A DNA stretch of 64,000 nucleotides from Gnetum montanum (Eukaryota; Streptophyta; Gnetopsida; Gnetales; Gnetaceae): NCBI GenBank assembly GCA_015680685.1, contig MNCI01020673.1, forward strand, positions 796,177 through 860,176. Reading direction: 5' to 3'. Position 1 is the stretch's first letter. Each line of letters starts with the position of its first letter. A program made the translations under genes and the position numbers. The notes under the pieces were generated by a model. It saw only the letters and a program-made list of their open reading frames with translations, made no database searches and had not been told where the DNA came from. Below are positions 45,850-57,267 of this stretch, in pieces.

Positions 45850-47070
45850 TGTGGAGCCTTTAATTTGTTTTGGTATGTGTAAAAACATTAAGAAAAATGG
45901 AGTCAAAGGTTGTTTACATGATTGTGTAGTTATTGTGTTTGTAGAACTTAGTGCATGGGAAACCAAGATGAGCTGAAGAGGATAAGGAATGAATTATTTA
46001 AACCTGAAAGGAGGAGGTCACCCACATGATCTTTAAACAAATATTCAAAGAATGTGGACAAGGACCAGATACTGTAAAAGAAAAGTTATTATCATCAAAG
46101 CATGTAGAAGATTAATACTATGGACAATGAACGATGCATTCAAAACAAAAAGGAAGATGAAGAAAGAAATAGGCATCTTGGTAGAATTGGAGTGAACTTA
46201 GATAAAGACATTTTCAAAAATAGAAAGACATCTTTCTCAGACAAAGATGTTTTTATAGAATGAAGGCTAATACTAGAAAGATGTCTTTTACAAGACAAAG
46301 ACATCTTCTAGAATGGAGAGTTCAAAAAGACATCTTTTAGAAAACAAATACATCTTTCAAAAATTGAAGGGAAATTCAGAGAGACTTCTCAAGCACGAGA
46401 AAGACATCTCCCATGATTCTTATTGACTGTTAGCTAGTCATTGCAGAAGTTTTGAGAAGGATTTAGAAACATGATAGCTATAAGAAGACTTGATGTGCAT
46501 TGGAAAATGTGAAAGCCTAGTTTTATTCATTGTATAATCATTTGTAATCATTGAATTCCTTGTTGCTCCTCATTGTATTATCATTTTTTCTTTGTAAAGT
46601 GTGATGTACCTATTTTTACAAGGATTAACAAAATGAGTTGTAATTATTCCTTGTGATTGTTGTTCTCATATTGCCTTATGGGGTTGATGTGCTTGAGCTT
46701 TTTGGGATCCTATAGGATTGAGTTATTGATGTTGTGGTATAACACTTTGGTGTGGAGCTCAAGATTGTAAAGGTTGTGGAAGCCTTGAAACCACATTTCC
46801 AAGCTTGGTGGAATCTTGCAAGGTTGAGTGATTAGTGTTGTAGTACAACACTTCAGAATAAGGCTTGAAGACTGGATAGGATGTGGACCACTCAATCACA
46901 TTTATAGTGCAACAAAGTCTAGAGGTGTTCTTGTGATCTACCCTTTGAGTGTGGAGTACCCAAGTTGAGGAACCATGTAAATTTTTATGTGTGCTTTGTT
47001 TCATAAAGGTTCGATTTGGAAAAGTTATTCATCACCCCCCACCCCCCCTTTCTAAGTTCAATGATCCACA
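45850..47070 (+). repeat. Element D 3' LTR
   Basis: It starts TGTGGAGCC and ends GATCCACA. The palindrome group (46160-46420) is fully decayed to GACATC or GATGTC. Near the end it has a C-rich run not present in the 5' copy. Confidence 0.9.
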
Positions 47071-47075
47071 CGAGT
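47071..47075. repeat. Target-site duplication of copia D, right copy
   Basis: CGAGT, partner of TGAGT at 41188-41192. Confidence 0.65.
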
Positions 47076-47150
47076 GTCTCAACTATTAAGAATATTAGTA
47101 GTAGGAATATTTCCAAAACTTATCCATGAGTGACTTATTTGGGGTTACTT

Positions 47151-47355
47151 GGATAATCCAATGATAGTAGTAAGGTTATTCCAAGAGTTGTTGATGAGTT
47201 TCTTTAGTAGTGAGAGTAACCAAGACCTAGCCTTTAGAGATGCCTAATTAAAATATACATTCTTGGATTTTTAATGGACAATTTGTCATATTTTTGAATA
47301 ATAAATAATTTAAAGGATAATCTAATGATAGTAGTGAGGTTATTCCAAGATCTAT
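47151..47355. repeat. Direct duplication that received element B
   Basis: Unit 1 at 47151-47250 begins GGATAATCCAATGATAGTAG. Unit 2 begins at 47315, 164 bp later, is cut at 47355 by element B, and resumes at 54970 to about 55028 (TAGATATGCCTAA). Joining the two halves restores a unit matching unit 1. Nothing recognisable is encoded. Confidence 0.8.
47351..47355. repeat. Target-site duplication TCTAT, left copy
   Basis: It matches 54965-54969 exactly, directly outside the element B LTRs. Confidence 0.95.
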
Positions 47356-47365
47356 TGATGAGACA

Positions 47366-47441
47366 CGATATCGCATGCATCGCGATATCGCGGCCGTCAC
47401 GATATTGTGTCGTCCCCTGCGATATCGCTTACGCAATATCG
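47366..47441. repeat. CGATATCG palindrome array, 5' LTR
   Basis: Five copies at 14-20 bp spacing lie just upstream of the TATA box. Three are perfect and two carry one transition. The array ends 18 bp before TATAAATA. Confidence 0.9.
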
Positions 47442-47730
47442 CGGTCCACCGCCAAATCTATAAATAAGAGGTAGAACTCCTGTCATTTCTCATCCTAGGC
47501 TAGAAGTAGAAAAGCTCTGGCAGTTTGATCACTCCAGAGATAGAATATTTTCCATGTGCCCGCAATAGGAGTCCCCAAGTGAACGGATCTTTATTCGAGT
47601 AGCTTTGTACCTGAACGCAAGTTGTGTACAGAAATAAAGAAGAGCTTTGTGGATAAACCTTGCAGTGCATGGAATAGGTTTATTACTTGTTATTTCTTAC
47701 ATGTTATTTATTACATGCATTAGTTCGGCA

Positions 47731-47908
47731 TGAGTACGACTTGGTTATGAGCATTGACGAATGTGTACAGCTAACTAAGGAATCAGCTACTCATCGTGAT
47801 TAGACTCTCTCACCCTTGTCTCCTAGAATGCGGGATGAGTACGACTTGATTACGAGCATCCACGGATGTGTACGGCTAGTTAAGAAATCGGCTGCTCATC
47901 ACATTTAG
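47731..47908 (+). repeat. 105-bp direct duplication inside element B LTR
   Basis: TGAGTACGACTTG begins at 47731 and 47836, each followed by GAGCAT..ACG.ATGTGTAC and CTA..TAAG. The same pair is present in the 3' LTR (about 54371 and 54478). Confidence 0.85.
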
Positions 47909-48324
47909 GCTAGTTAGGTGCCTCAGTACAACCACTTCGAGCACGTGCATTACGTGTGGTGATCCCAGTAATGATTAGCGTTTAGTAGCCACAGTTGCAT
48001 AGTTCAGGGTGTGTACAGCAAGTGGGAATGGATGCTGATGCTAGTTAATTTAGACTTAGGACATTAGTTAGAGTTAGCTAGTTTCTCAACCCTTCGCTCT
48101 TAGCATAGAAGACATAAAACCATAAAAGACCATAAAAATCATATACCTTGGACTTACTTAATCATACATCGAGACAACAACAAGTAAGTCTAGGAAAATA
48201 GTGAATGATTAACCCCAAGTGTTCTATGGGGCGTTTAGGCATTTAGTCTGTGGAGTTTGACCAGATTGTGCGTGCTACACTCGTTTCGTATGGTTGAGTG
48301 TAGGGGTACCTTGCCACTCATCAT

Positions 48325-48341
48325 TGGCGCCGTTGCCGGGG
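48325..48341 (+). promoter_or_regulatory. Element B primer-binding site (tRNA-Asp), intact
   Basis: TGGCGCCGTTGCCGGGG is a perfect 17-base complement of the plant tRNA-Asp 3' end, one base after the LTR. Confidence 0.97.
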
Positions 48342-48468
48342 ACTAAGTGTTTGTGCACCGAATAGAACATAAGGGATATCACTCACATCGTTGTGAGCCT
48401 TAATGAACCTTTGGGTTAATCAAGAGAAAAAAATTATATAATGGTGAAATCAGCACACTGATAAAAAA

Positions 48469-50875
48469 ATGCCTTCTTCTCATAAGAGTAACTCACCACC
48501 TAAGGACTACACACGAGACAGTCGGCAAGATAAAAAACATAACCAAAATTAGCCAAGTCCTAAACAATATAAGATGAAATATACTCATCCCGATGAGTAT
48601 ATTCCTAATTTTACTTTTGTTCTCCATCAGGATGAACAGCTGCGGTGGAGAGACTTGCAAGGTAACATTGTGTTACCCCCAGATTGATCAATCTCTCACA
48701 TGCTTTTCTGTGCCTTGGCACAGATAGGCATGACCGAGCTATATGCTGAATACGTTGTGGAGGATTTTGACATGAGGGATTATTATCCCACAGATGCCCA
48801 ACATATGAGAGACTTAAGGCAGGAGAGCCAACATACATTGTCGAAGGGCAAGGCCCCACATGTCCTTAGTGAAATAGAAGACAAGGAACCCTTTATCCCA
48901 GGTTCTTTAGCAAAGGATGTTCCCCCTCCTAACGATGGTGAGGAGGTTGAGTATCAGAACCTACAATCAATGATATATATCCTAGGTTTTGATGCCTGTG
49001 AGCACCAGCTATTCACAGAGGGAACAACCACTCATGCTAAGGATAGGCACTTTGATCGTTACCATGATTAGGGCCGTAGTAGCCGAAGAGAAGGCAAGAA
49101 ACATTGTCATGGCGATGGTTCCCCTTATTCTTCCCCTTCTTCACATCACTCATCCTATCCTTCCACATCTAGGCACAGCCACCATGAACATAAAGGTGAG
49201 GATAAAAGTAAGAAGGATGAAAGACCTCGACGTGAAAGTCGAGAGAGAGGATAAGGGCAAGGATGTAGGGAGAGTAGGGAACAACGTAGACATCATAGAC
49301 ATTATGAAGGAGATGATCATGATGAGCCCCTACTCACAACCCGAAGTATGCTTGACATAACGGAGGTAGTTAGGATTCCCACAAGGCATTTAAAGGATAG
49401 CCGGATCAAACAATTAGACATGAACAACATCCCATGATTTGAAGGGGGATATAATGTTGATCCACAAAATCATTTACAGGAATTCCATGATGCCTATGCC
49501 TTGTAGAATATAGAAAATGAGTGGAAAAAACTTAAGTAGTTCCCAAGGACACTCACCAAAGAAGCAGAGAGCTGGTACTGGTCCTTAGAACCAGAAACCA
49601 TCAGGAGGTGGAGTACGATGCTAGAACTGTTTAACAAGAAGTATCAAACGTACTCTAGAGTGTCCAATTTGCATAAGTAGATCCAAGGCTGGAAGAAAGG
49701 TACACATGAACCCGTGGATGCTGTCATGGCCTGCTATAACACATTGTTACATCGTTGCCCGGGCCATGGGTACGCTCAGCAGGATCAACTTCACCACATC
49801 GTGGATGGGCTAAGAAATGAAACTAGAAGAACCCTTGGAACTTACACCCAAGGGAGACTCTCACAACTTAGAGCCCATGAAGTACGTAGCTTCTTGGAGC
49901 AAGCAACAAAAGAAGAGGGTGAGCTACGCAAAAGGGAAAGTGTGAAAGAGTATAACCGTGATCCCTCCCTTCAAAAGAAGGGAGTGAAATTTTGTGATGA
50001 AGAGGATGAGGCACCAATCAAAGAGTTGATGAATCAAAAAAATTTGCTGATCAAAAAATTAACAACTGAGGTATTGGAAAAAGTAGACTAAATGTGGGAT
50101 TTCTTAGACTCAAGAATTGAAACAGTCTTGAAAATTGAAGAAGAGTCTAAGGTAGAAAAAAGTAGTTACAAAGGTAAGAAAAAGTGGAGAGATTTAAGCC
50201 CTGCACATAATAAGGGTAAGGGAAAAATCACTAACTCTGATGTGGTTGTGGATTCGGATTCAGACGATGATGGTGGATGTGAGATCTACCATTATGATCA
50301 TCCTAAGGGATGTTGTCCCATCATCTCACATCTATAGGATTCTAGGGTGTATGCGCTTAATCCAAGACTCAAGCAACCGAAAACACCCCGAAGGTTACCT
50401 TATCCACAAGGTAACCCAAGGCAGTTCCACCAACCCTTAACGTATTATCCAAGTGGAACTCCACCATAGCCCATTGGACAGCATCAGTAGTGGCAATACC
50501 CACAGTCATGGGGGATGCCACCGCCAACACAATAGTACCCTTATCGATAGCCTGATCCTTATGGTTTTTATGTGCAGTAGCCGATTTCTCCGAGTGACTC
50601 TATGGGTCATGCAACCCCCAACCATTACTACTAAGTTCGGGAGTACTTCAGAAGGACTCCTTCTCCTCTAGGAGACATCTCACACTCGTTCCATCCTCCT
50701 AATCCATCCACACCTTTTCCACCACAAGTAGTTCTCATAACACCTCCTGCTCCAACAATGCAAGGGGAACTTCCTCCTCAACCGCAGCAATGTCATGCTG
50801 CAAGAGCTGTAAATATCCAACCCGTTGCTGGTTTTGACAACTATAAAAAGAGAAGACCTTACTTCAAAACCAAAA
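48469..50875 (+). pseudogene. Element B gag
   Basis: A single frame from ATG 48469 (MPSSHKSNSPP) runs into the assembly gap at 50876 without a visible frameshift. About ten or more stops are mostly TAG, TAA or TGA for CAG, CAA or CGA. Order: PDEYIPNFTFVLHQDEQLRW, an acidic and Ser/His-rich linker, the capsid core (IKQLDMNNI at about 49408, WSTMLELFNKKYQTYSRVS), a GRLSQLRAHEVRSFLEQ helix, then a Cys-bearing stretch near 50280 (HPKGCC) and a Pro/Gln-rich tail. Gag would form the particle and package RNA. Confidence 0.9.
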
Positions 50876-51312
50876 NNNNNNNNNNNNNNNNNNNNNNNNN
50901 NNNNNNNNNNNNNNNNNNNNNNNNNNNNNNNNNNNNNNNNNNNNNNNNNNNNNNNNNNNNNNNNNNNNNNNNNNNNNNNNNNNNNNNNNNNNNNNNNNNN
51001 NNNNNNNNNNNNNNNNNNNNNNNNNNNNNNNNNNNNNNNNNNNNNNNNNNNNNNNNNNNNNNNNNNNNNNNNNNNNNNNNNNNNNNNNNNNNNNNNNNNN
51101 NNNNNNNNNNNNNNNNNNNNNNNNNNNNNNNNNNNNNNNNNNNNNNNNNNNNNNNNNNNNNNNNNNNNNNNNNNNNNNNNNNNNNNNNNNNNNNNNNNNN
51201 NNNNNNNNNNNNNNNNNNNNNNNNNNNNNNNNNNNNNNNNNNNNNNNNNNNNNNNNNNNNNNNNNNNNNNNNNNNNNNNNNNNNNNNNNNNNNNNNNNNN
51301 NNNNNNNNNNNN
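50876..51312. other. Assembly gap (437 N)
   Basis: Undetermined bases lie between the gag tail and the protease active site. Long open frames made of X across this gap are not genes. Confidence 0.99.
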
Positions 51313-51950
51313 CACATAGGGCTCTTCTTGACTCAGGTTCCGGAATCAACTTAATTTCATGAGAGATGTATCACGATTGGAACCTGCCCTAAATTAAGAA
51401 GAGAAACATTCAACTAGAGCTGGCAAACTAGTCTATCACCATTCCCTTGGGATTGGTGGAGGACATCATTACCACTATGTGTGGTTGGTCTTACCTAGCT
51501 GATTTTTTGGTGATTGAAGTGAACAATAATGAAGGGGACGTCCCGATTATAATGGGAAGGGCATGGCTGAGTACAGTAGACGCATGCCTTAGGATCCACG
51601 ATCTTTCCTTGGAAATATCTAAGATAAACATATGTGGAAAGATCGAGAAGAGGAAAGTTCCATGCATCACATACAGTGATTCATCGGGTGATGACATGGA
51701 GGAAATGCCTCCATGTAATAGGTGTGCCCAGGAAACATTGAAACAAAGATGCCTATATGTAGCAACCACACAACTAGTAGAAGACACCCCATGGTTGACA
51801 GCTACTAGAAGGAGCAGACAAATATGCATGGAACGAACTGAGGAAACCCATGCCAACAATGAAGGCATAGACACATTGGAATATGAGTGTCGCCAACTTC
51901 CATCCCTCAATCTAAGATCATCAATTGGGAGAAGTTGGGCACTTTTACCA
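51313..51950 (+). pseudogene. Element B aspartic protease
   Basis: Directly after the gap is ALLDSGSGINLIS, an intact D-S-G active site. After one stop an open stretch from 51447 carries GLVEDIITTMCGWSYLADF, IIMGRAWLSTVDAC and KRKVPCITYSD, as in elements A and C. The reading then reaches the linker before RT (IINWEKLG) and ends; what follows matches post-integrase sequence. It would be active only if gag-protease were translated past the stops. Confidence 0.85.
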
Positions 51951-51993
51951 AATTCAAATAGACGCTCATTATTTCAGATCTCTCCCTTACAAC

Positions 51994-52010
51994 TCAGTCA
52001 TGGGGGAGAT
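51994..52010 (+). promoter_or_regulatory. Internal PPT-like copy 1, element B
   Basis: CAGTCATGGGGGAGAT, matching element A at 17035-17047 in its sense. Confidence 0.5.
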
Positions 52011-53935
52011 GGCCACCTATGCTAATCATATGGGGCCCTCAGTTATTTTAAGTTTTTGTTTTACAACGTTTTTGTTTTACACATTTTTGTTTTATAAATT
52101 TCTTTAACTTTTCTACTTTTTGTTTTTCAATTTCTTTAAATTTTCTCATTTTTGTTTTACATCATTGTTATACTTTTTTAATTTTTGTGTGTGTGTGTGT
52201 GTGTGATCCACCTTGTAAGTTTGTCCCATAATAAGCGTTCTTCATGATGGTATGAACTGTTTTCATATTGATTGCTAATGTTTGGTTTTTACCTTTAGGT
52301 CAAAATGTTGATACTAAGGTATGTTTCTTTTGATATCGCAGGCAATGAGTTCACTTCATCCATCCATTCACTAGTTCTATGGTCTCTCTCGGCTTGGAAA
52401 TGTACAGTCCCCTTCTAATAAGAACTTTAATGAATCGGTGATTGGGTATTTCTCAAACTAAGGAAGGACTCAAGGATTGAAAAGGGTGTGACTTCAAGGG
52501 AACTTGATGCTTTTGTGTTGGTCATTCTCTTGGGTGCTTGAATGTTTCTTCTTGAGTTTTCTTGTCGTTCTGATGTTACCCAACTATTGGAAGCTAAGAC
52601 AATAAAAATAATCAAGTCTTTGCATGGTGTGATTCTCATGCATAAAAACACAAAAAAAAAAAAACAAGTGAGAATTTAAAGCACACCCCTTAGACAGAAT
52701 AAATATTTGGGCTACAAGCACTAGTTATGGAACCAAAAGTGTTCCCTCTAACTAAGGCCCTTCTCGCTTCTCATTCTCTCCTTTGTTTCGTCAGACTAGT
52801 GGTGGCTCTTGGATTGTGCATTCTTGTTGCCGAAGTGGATGGTTTAACTGAATGCGTTGATGCGAAGTCACTGGATGTGGTTGGTTTGAGGCCAAAGTTG
52901 GAATGTGAATTGCTAAGTCACATTAATCATAAAATACACAAGGGGTTGTACACCACCTTGTTCTTGGGATTCCATTCCATCCTCTTCTCTCCTTCCTTCT
53001 CTCCACTGTTCACCTCATTTCCGGTTGTATCATTCGTGTATATATTTTGGTTGATGCATTGTTTTATTTTTGGTAAATTCTTGTGGTTAAGACTTTAACT
53101 CTTGTTTCATATGACATTCCCAGGGCTTACTGACTCTTTGAATGTGGGTTTGTCAGGGCATTAAGGGCATGAGCCTACTTTGCGGAGGACCCACTGACAT
53201 TCCTATTTGGAGCATTAGTTAAATTTTTTCCCTTAACATTTTGCAATCTAATTTGTTTTGTTCATTTTCATCTTGACATCCCTTTCATCGATGCCATAGT
53301 TGTCCCTTTTTTCCTATCTTTCTTACTCCTTTTCTTTTTCCATTCTAACGCTATCGGAGGTTTGCGATTAGTCATGGGGGTATGGGGCCTGATTTTTTTT
53401 TTATTTTCTCCTAGCCCCAAAATTTTTGATTTTCTTCCTAACCCCTACACCTTTGGTAGTCATCAGTCACATATTTCCAGATCCATATCAACCATACCAC
53501 AACCTAGCCAATGGACTTACACCGAAGCAAGGTATCAATTACATGATGATTCAATTGCCCTTGCTAATATAAGATTGTGTTGTGTGTGCATATGGAGACC
53601 ATGCAAACAATGGAGTGGATCTGGAGAAAACACTTGGAGTGGAGCCATGCTAGAAGCAACGATGCAAGGAGCAAGATCGATGGCGCACTTACGGATGGAC
53701 AACGAAGGCTCAATCTTGGCATTGGCAGCAGCAACACTTATTTCTCTCTCTTTCTCAGCTGCCAACAAAGGCCTGATGTCATTGTAATAAGGTGTTCACA
53801 CTTGTTGTCATGAACAAAAATTTTGTCAAGTCTTGTAATAATGATCCGTTCACATGTCATCCCATTAGTTTCATTCCCCTCAATAATTCCATACCTACCT
53901 GATATTATTGTAAGGAACTCGAAGACGAGTTTTCA
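52011..53935 (+). other. Element B 3' noncoding region
   Basis: It begins with T-rich runs, then a (GT)n microsatellite (about 52186-52205). A second PPT-like copy TTAGTCATGGGGGTATGG lies at 53368-53385. Open frames at 52727-53098 and 53362-53787 have no recognisable features; the first encodes two hydrophobic stretches and is probably chance or a remnant. No RT or integrase motif is present. Confidence 0.6.
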
Positions 53936-53951
53936 TTCATTCATGGGGGTA
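53936..53951 (+). promoter_or_regulatory. Element B polypurine tract
   Basis: TTCATTCATGGGGGTA-like text ends at the base before the LTR start TGATGAG. Confidence 0.8.
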
Positions 53952-54964
53952 TGATGAGATGTGATATCGCATGCACCACGATATTGTATATGCGATATTG
54001 CAGCCATCACGATATTGCATCCCATGCGATATCGCGTACGTGATATCGCGTCGTCCCCTGCAATATCGCATACGCGATATCGCGGTTCGCCGCCAAATCT
54101 ATAAATAATAGGTGGCACTCCCCTCATTTCTCATCCTAGGCTAGAAGTAGTGAAGCTCTGGCAGTTTGATCACTCGAAAGATAGAATATTTTCCATGTGC
54201 CCGCAATAGGAGTCCCCAAGTGAATGGATCTTTATTCGAGCAGCTTTGTACCTGAATGCAAGTTGTGTACGGAAATAAAGACAAGCTTTGTGGATAAACC
54301 TTGCAGTGCAGGGAATAGATTTATTATCTATTATTTCTTACATGTTATTTATTACATGCATTAGTGTGGCATGAGTATGACTTGGTTACAAGCATTGATG
54401 AATGTGTATAGCTAACTAAGGAATCAGCTACTCATCGCGATTAGACTCTCTCACCCTTGTCTCCTAGAACGCGGGATGAGTACGACTTGATTACGAGCAT
54501 CCACGGATGTGTACGACTAGTTAAGGAATCAGCTGCTCATCATGTTTAGGCTAGTTAGGTGCCTCAGTACGACCACTTCGAGCATGTGCATTACGTGTGG
54601 TGATCCCAGTAACGATTAGCGTTTGGTAGCCACAGTTGCATAGTTCAGGGTGTGTACGGTAAGTGGGAATGGATGTTGACACTAGTTAATTTAGACTTAA
54701 GACATTAGTTAGAGTTAGCTAGTTTCTCAACCCTTCGCTCTTAGCATAGAAGACATAAAACCATAAAAGACCATAAAAATCATATACCTCAGACTTACTT
54801 AACCATACACCGTGACAACAACAAGTAAGTCTGGAAAGACAACGAATGATTAACCCCAAGTGTTCCATGGGGTGTTTAGGCATTTAGTCTGCGGAGTTCG
54901 ACCGGATCGTGCGTGCTATGCTCGTTTCGTATGGTTGAGTGTAGGGGTACCTTGCCACTCATCA
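53952..54964 (+). repeat. Element B 3' LTR (1013 bp)
   Basis: It aligns closely with the 5' LTR and ends CTCATCA. It has eight CGATATCG-type palindromes (53962, 53979, 53993, 54010, 54027, 54041, 54061, 54075), three more than the 5' LTR, which accounts for its extra 45 bp. The TATA box is at 54100-54107. Confidence 0.95.
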
Positions 54965-54969
54965 TCTAT
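54965..54969. repeat. Target-site duplication TCTAT, right copy
   Basis: Partner of 47351-47355. Confidence 0.95.
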
Positions 54970-56070
54970 CTATGAGTCCCTTAGGCAGTGAGGGTAACGA
55001 AGAGCTCACCTTTAGATATGCCTAAATAGAACATGTATTATTTTGAATTTTTTGATTTCTTTTTAATTTTTTGGATTTCTTTGGATATTTGGAAATTCTT
55101 TTGAACATTTTGAAAAATTTTGTGGAATTTTTGGATCTAAAACCATTTTTGAATATTTTATTACAAACCTTATCTAGCCCATAACATGATACTTTAGGCC
55201 TTGAACCTTTATGCTCCATGAAGAGGGAAATATAATAACCTTTCTTATTTGAGGGGTTATAACTCCTCTTACATTTCAATGCACAAAGCCCAGAGTAGGC
55301 AGGGAATCATTGAAAGAGGAACATGAGAAGGAAGATGGATCAATTTTGTATAATATGGACCTTCTAAACATGAAAAATAATTTCCATAGATTTTGTATTT
55401 TTATAAAATAGAAACCTTGTATACCTTTTGGATATTTCGTGAATAAATAATAAATTACGATAGATATGAATTTTTTGTTAGTGCCATTATGACTATGAGA
55501 TTGCAAAGAACATTTTTCATTTTAGCGTGTGCTAAATGTTCAAAAAAAATTAATATTATTTATTATATATTAATATTTTATTTAATTGTTACTTTTAAAT
55601 TTATTATTGAATTTTATAAATTTCAAGCATGAATAACTTTATTTCTAGATGTTCGATTGAGGTGAAATAAGTGTCATTAAGATCATTATTTTACCCACTA
55701 TTTAATAATCTAGTTAATGGGATTTTTCAACATATATATTTTTGTGGTTAAGTAAATATCTCTTTTTCATTAAATAAATTTTATTTAATTACATATGCAA
55801 GTATTATAAAATTTTGCTGTGCTATATTGATCTATTATATTTATATGCCTAATTAATAATTTTTATCTATTTTAGTGCCTTCTTTTGAGTTAGTCAATCA
55901 AGGTTAAAACCAAATCCTTGGGGGTTTTGTAGTATCTCTATTAGTTATTTATAGGATACTTTATAGATAATTAATAAGGTTGTTACATGAATCCTTTGGA
56001 TTACCTTAATATCTTTTAGACTACTTATTCCATCAATTTTTTCCATCAAAATTTCCAAAAATTTCACAAG
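54970..56070. other. Unassigned AT-rich flank
   Basis: The first 60 bases complete the duplicated unit cut by element B. The rest is very AT-rich with no gene. Small minus-strand open frames at 55022-55506 are Lys/Phe-rich products of base composition. Confidence 0.45.
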
Positions 56071-57120
56071 TGATATCGTAGATATGATATGGCAAGACCT
56101 ATGATATTGCATCAACAATGTTACATCTATGATATCATCCTTATAAAAATATTTATATACTTATGGATGGTTAGAAATATTTTCATTTCTATCATTTCAT
56201 GCAAGGGAAGTTCATGTTGTTGTTCTATCAAAGAATCTTTAGATCCCCATTAATAAAAGTATAGTAGTCATCAGATCTGATATCATATCTATGATATCAT
56301 AGCTCTACTTATGTCATTGTAGATATGATGTAGCGGGCCTTGGTCTTCATTATAAATACCAACCCACTATCACATTTGATGAATAACATTTTTGCAATAC
56401 TTGATGAAATTCTTGTAGTTTTTTCCATGAGTTACACTTACAGTTAGAGCTAGAAGTAAATGCTTGCAAACTGGTAATAGTTGTATGAATTCTTTATTCA
56501 AGTGGATTGTACTTGGACACAATTCATGATTGGTAATAAAAATTGAGATTATTTCTTATGATTGCAACATCTCACTTAGTATACACTTATTTTCTAATAT
56601 GTTTACTTTGATTAAGGTCTTTACATTTTCTAAGTGCTTTACTTTTCTAATGTTCATTAGTAAGGTAGAATAAGTACGATTGGTTTCCAGTAATAATTTT
56701 AATTGCTTAGTAACCTAGTAGTGACTTTACCTAATTTGCTTAGCAATGAATTCACTTAGTAATCCCAATGATAGTTACATGAGCCTAGGGTGTATACGAC
56801 AAGCCAGAAATTTATGCTTATCATCATAGGCTAGGATAGATCTACATTTTTGTTATTACCTAGAATTAGACTTTATTGTAATTTTCATTATGGAAACACT
56901 TAGGATTAATTTGATTCTACAACATCATGATATTATATACCTCTCCAAGAATTAAACCATACTACTTGCACTTCACTAACTTAACGTGAAAAGACAACAA
57001 TCATGAACCAACTATCAACCACTAGCATACTTACATTGTTCATCCACCAATTATTATCTAGTCATATGTAGATGCTCATGACTGGTATGGTAGAGTATTA
57101 GAATACCCAACCACTTATCA
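56071..57120 (+). repeat. Element C 5' LTR, decayed
   Basis: It lies directly before a decayed tRNA-Asp primer site and ends CACTTATCA. It contains GATATCGTAGATATGATAT-type palindromes (about 56071-56340), a TATAAATA at about 56352, and further text like the element B LTR (CAAGTGGATTGTACTTGGAC against the B equivalent). The start is approximate. Confidence 0.65.
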
Positions 57121-57121
57121 T

Positions 57122-57138
57122 TGGCATTTTGTCAAGGA
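57122..57138 (+). promoter_or_regulatory. Element C primer-binding site, heavily decayed
   Basis: TGGCATTTTGTCAAGGA sits one base after the LTR. It is recognisable as the tRNA-Asp site only by position and by its changes, mostly transitions at former CpGs. Confidence 0.6.
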
Positions 57139-57267
57139 TGTATCAATGTTTACTTAGTAGTTGATTTTATAAGAGTTCATTGTCTTAAGAATTAAAAGTC
57201 TATCTTTCACACTTGAATTAATTCTTTTAATACATACACACATACTTAAAAGTGTCAAAAATGTAAT

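Larger units (their letters stand above)
41193..47070 (+). mobile_element. Element D: Ty1/copia, gag only
   Basis: LTRs at 41193-42419 and 45850-47070 are direct repeats beginning TGTGGA and ending CCACA. The initiator-Met primer site and a purine tract are in the right places. Only gag is recognisable; I find no protease, integrase or RT in the 1.8 kb after it. It may be a non-autonomous gag-type element or a deletion derivative. Confidence 0.88.
47356..48323 (+). repeat. Element B 5' LTR (968 bp)
   Basis: It starts TGATGAG and ends CTCATCA, perfect inverted 7-mers. Five CGATATCG-type palindromes begin at 47366, 47383, 47400, 47420 and 47434, followed by a TATA box at 47459-47466. The R-U5 part resembles that of element A (GATAGAATATTTTCCA). 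Confidence 0.95.
47356..54964 (+). mobile_element. Element B: gag-protease Ty3 element without pol enzymes
   Basis: This 7.6-kb element has complete LTRs, perfect TCTAT flanks, an undecayed tRNA-Asp primer site and a purine tract. Gag and protease are of the element A type. RT, RNase H and integrase are absent: the protease-RT linker (IINWEKLG, about 51925) runs almost at once into the post-integrase landmark CAGTCATGGGGGAGATGG. It would need enzymes in trans. It is the youngest-looking element here, judged by LTR likeness and intact CpGs. Confidence 0.93.

Noticed and set aside
48325-48341. tRNA-Asp gene
   Set aside because: Only the 17 bases complementary to the tRNA end are present, next to an LTR; this is a primer site.
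50680-51354. Several long open frames across undetermined bases
   Set aside because: They exist only because Ns carry no stop codons.
52727-53098. Possible small membrane protein in element B
   Set aside because: Hydrophobic stretches arise from T-rich DNA, no family is recognisable and element A has no counterpart.
53362-53787. 141-codon frame in the 3' region of element B
   Set aside because: It overlaps other open frames on both strands and starts within a PPT-like site; no features.
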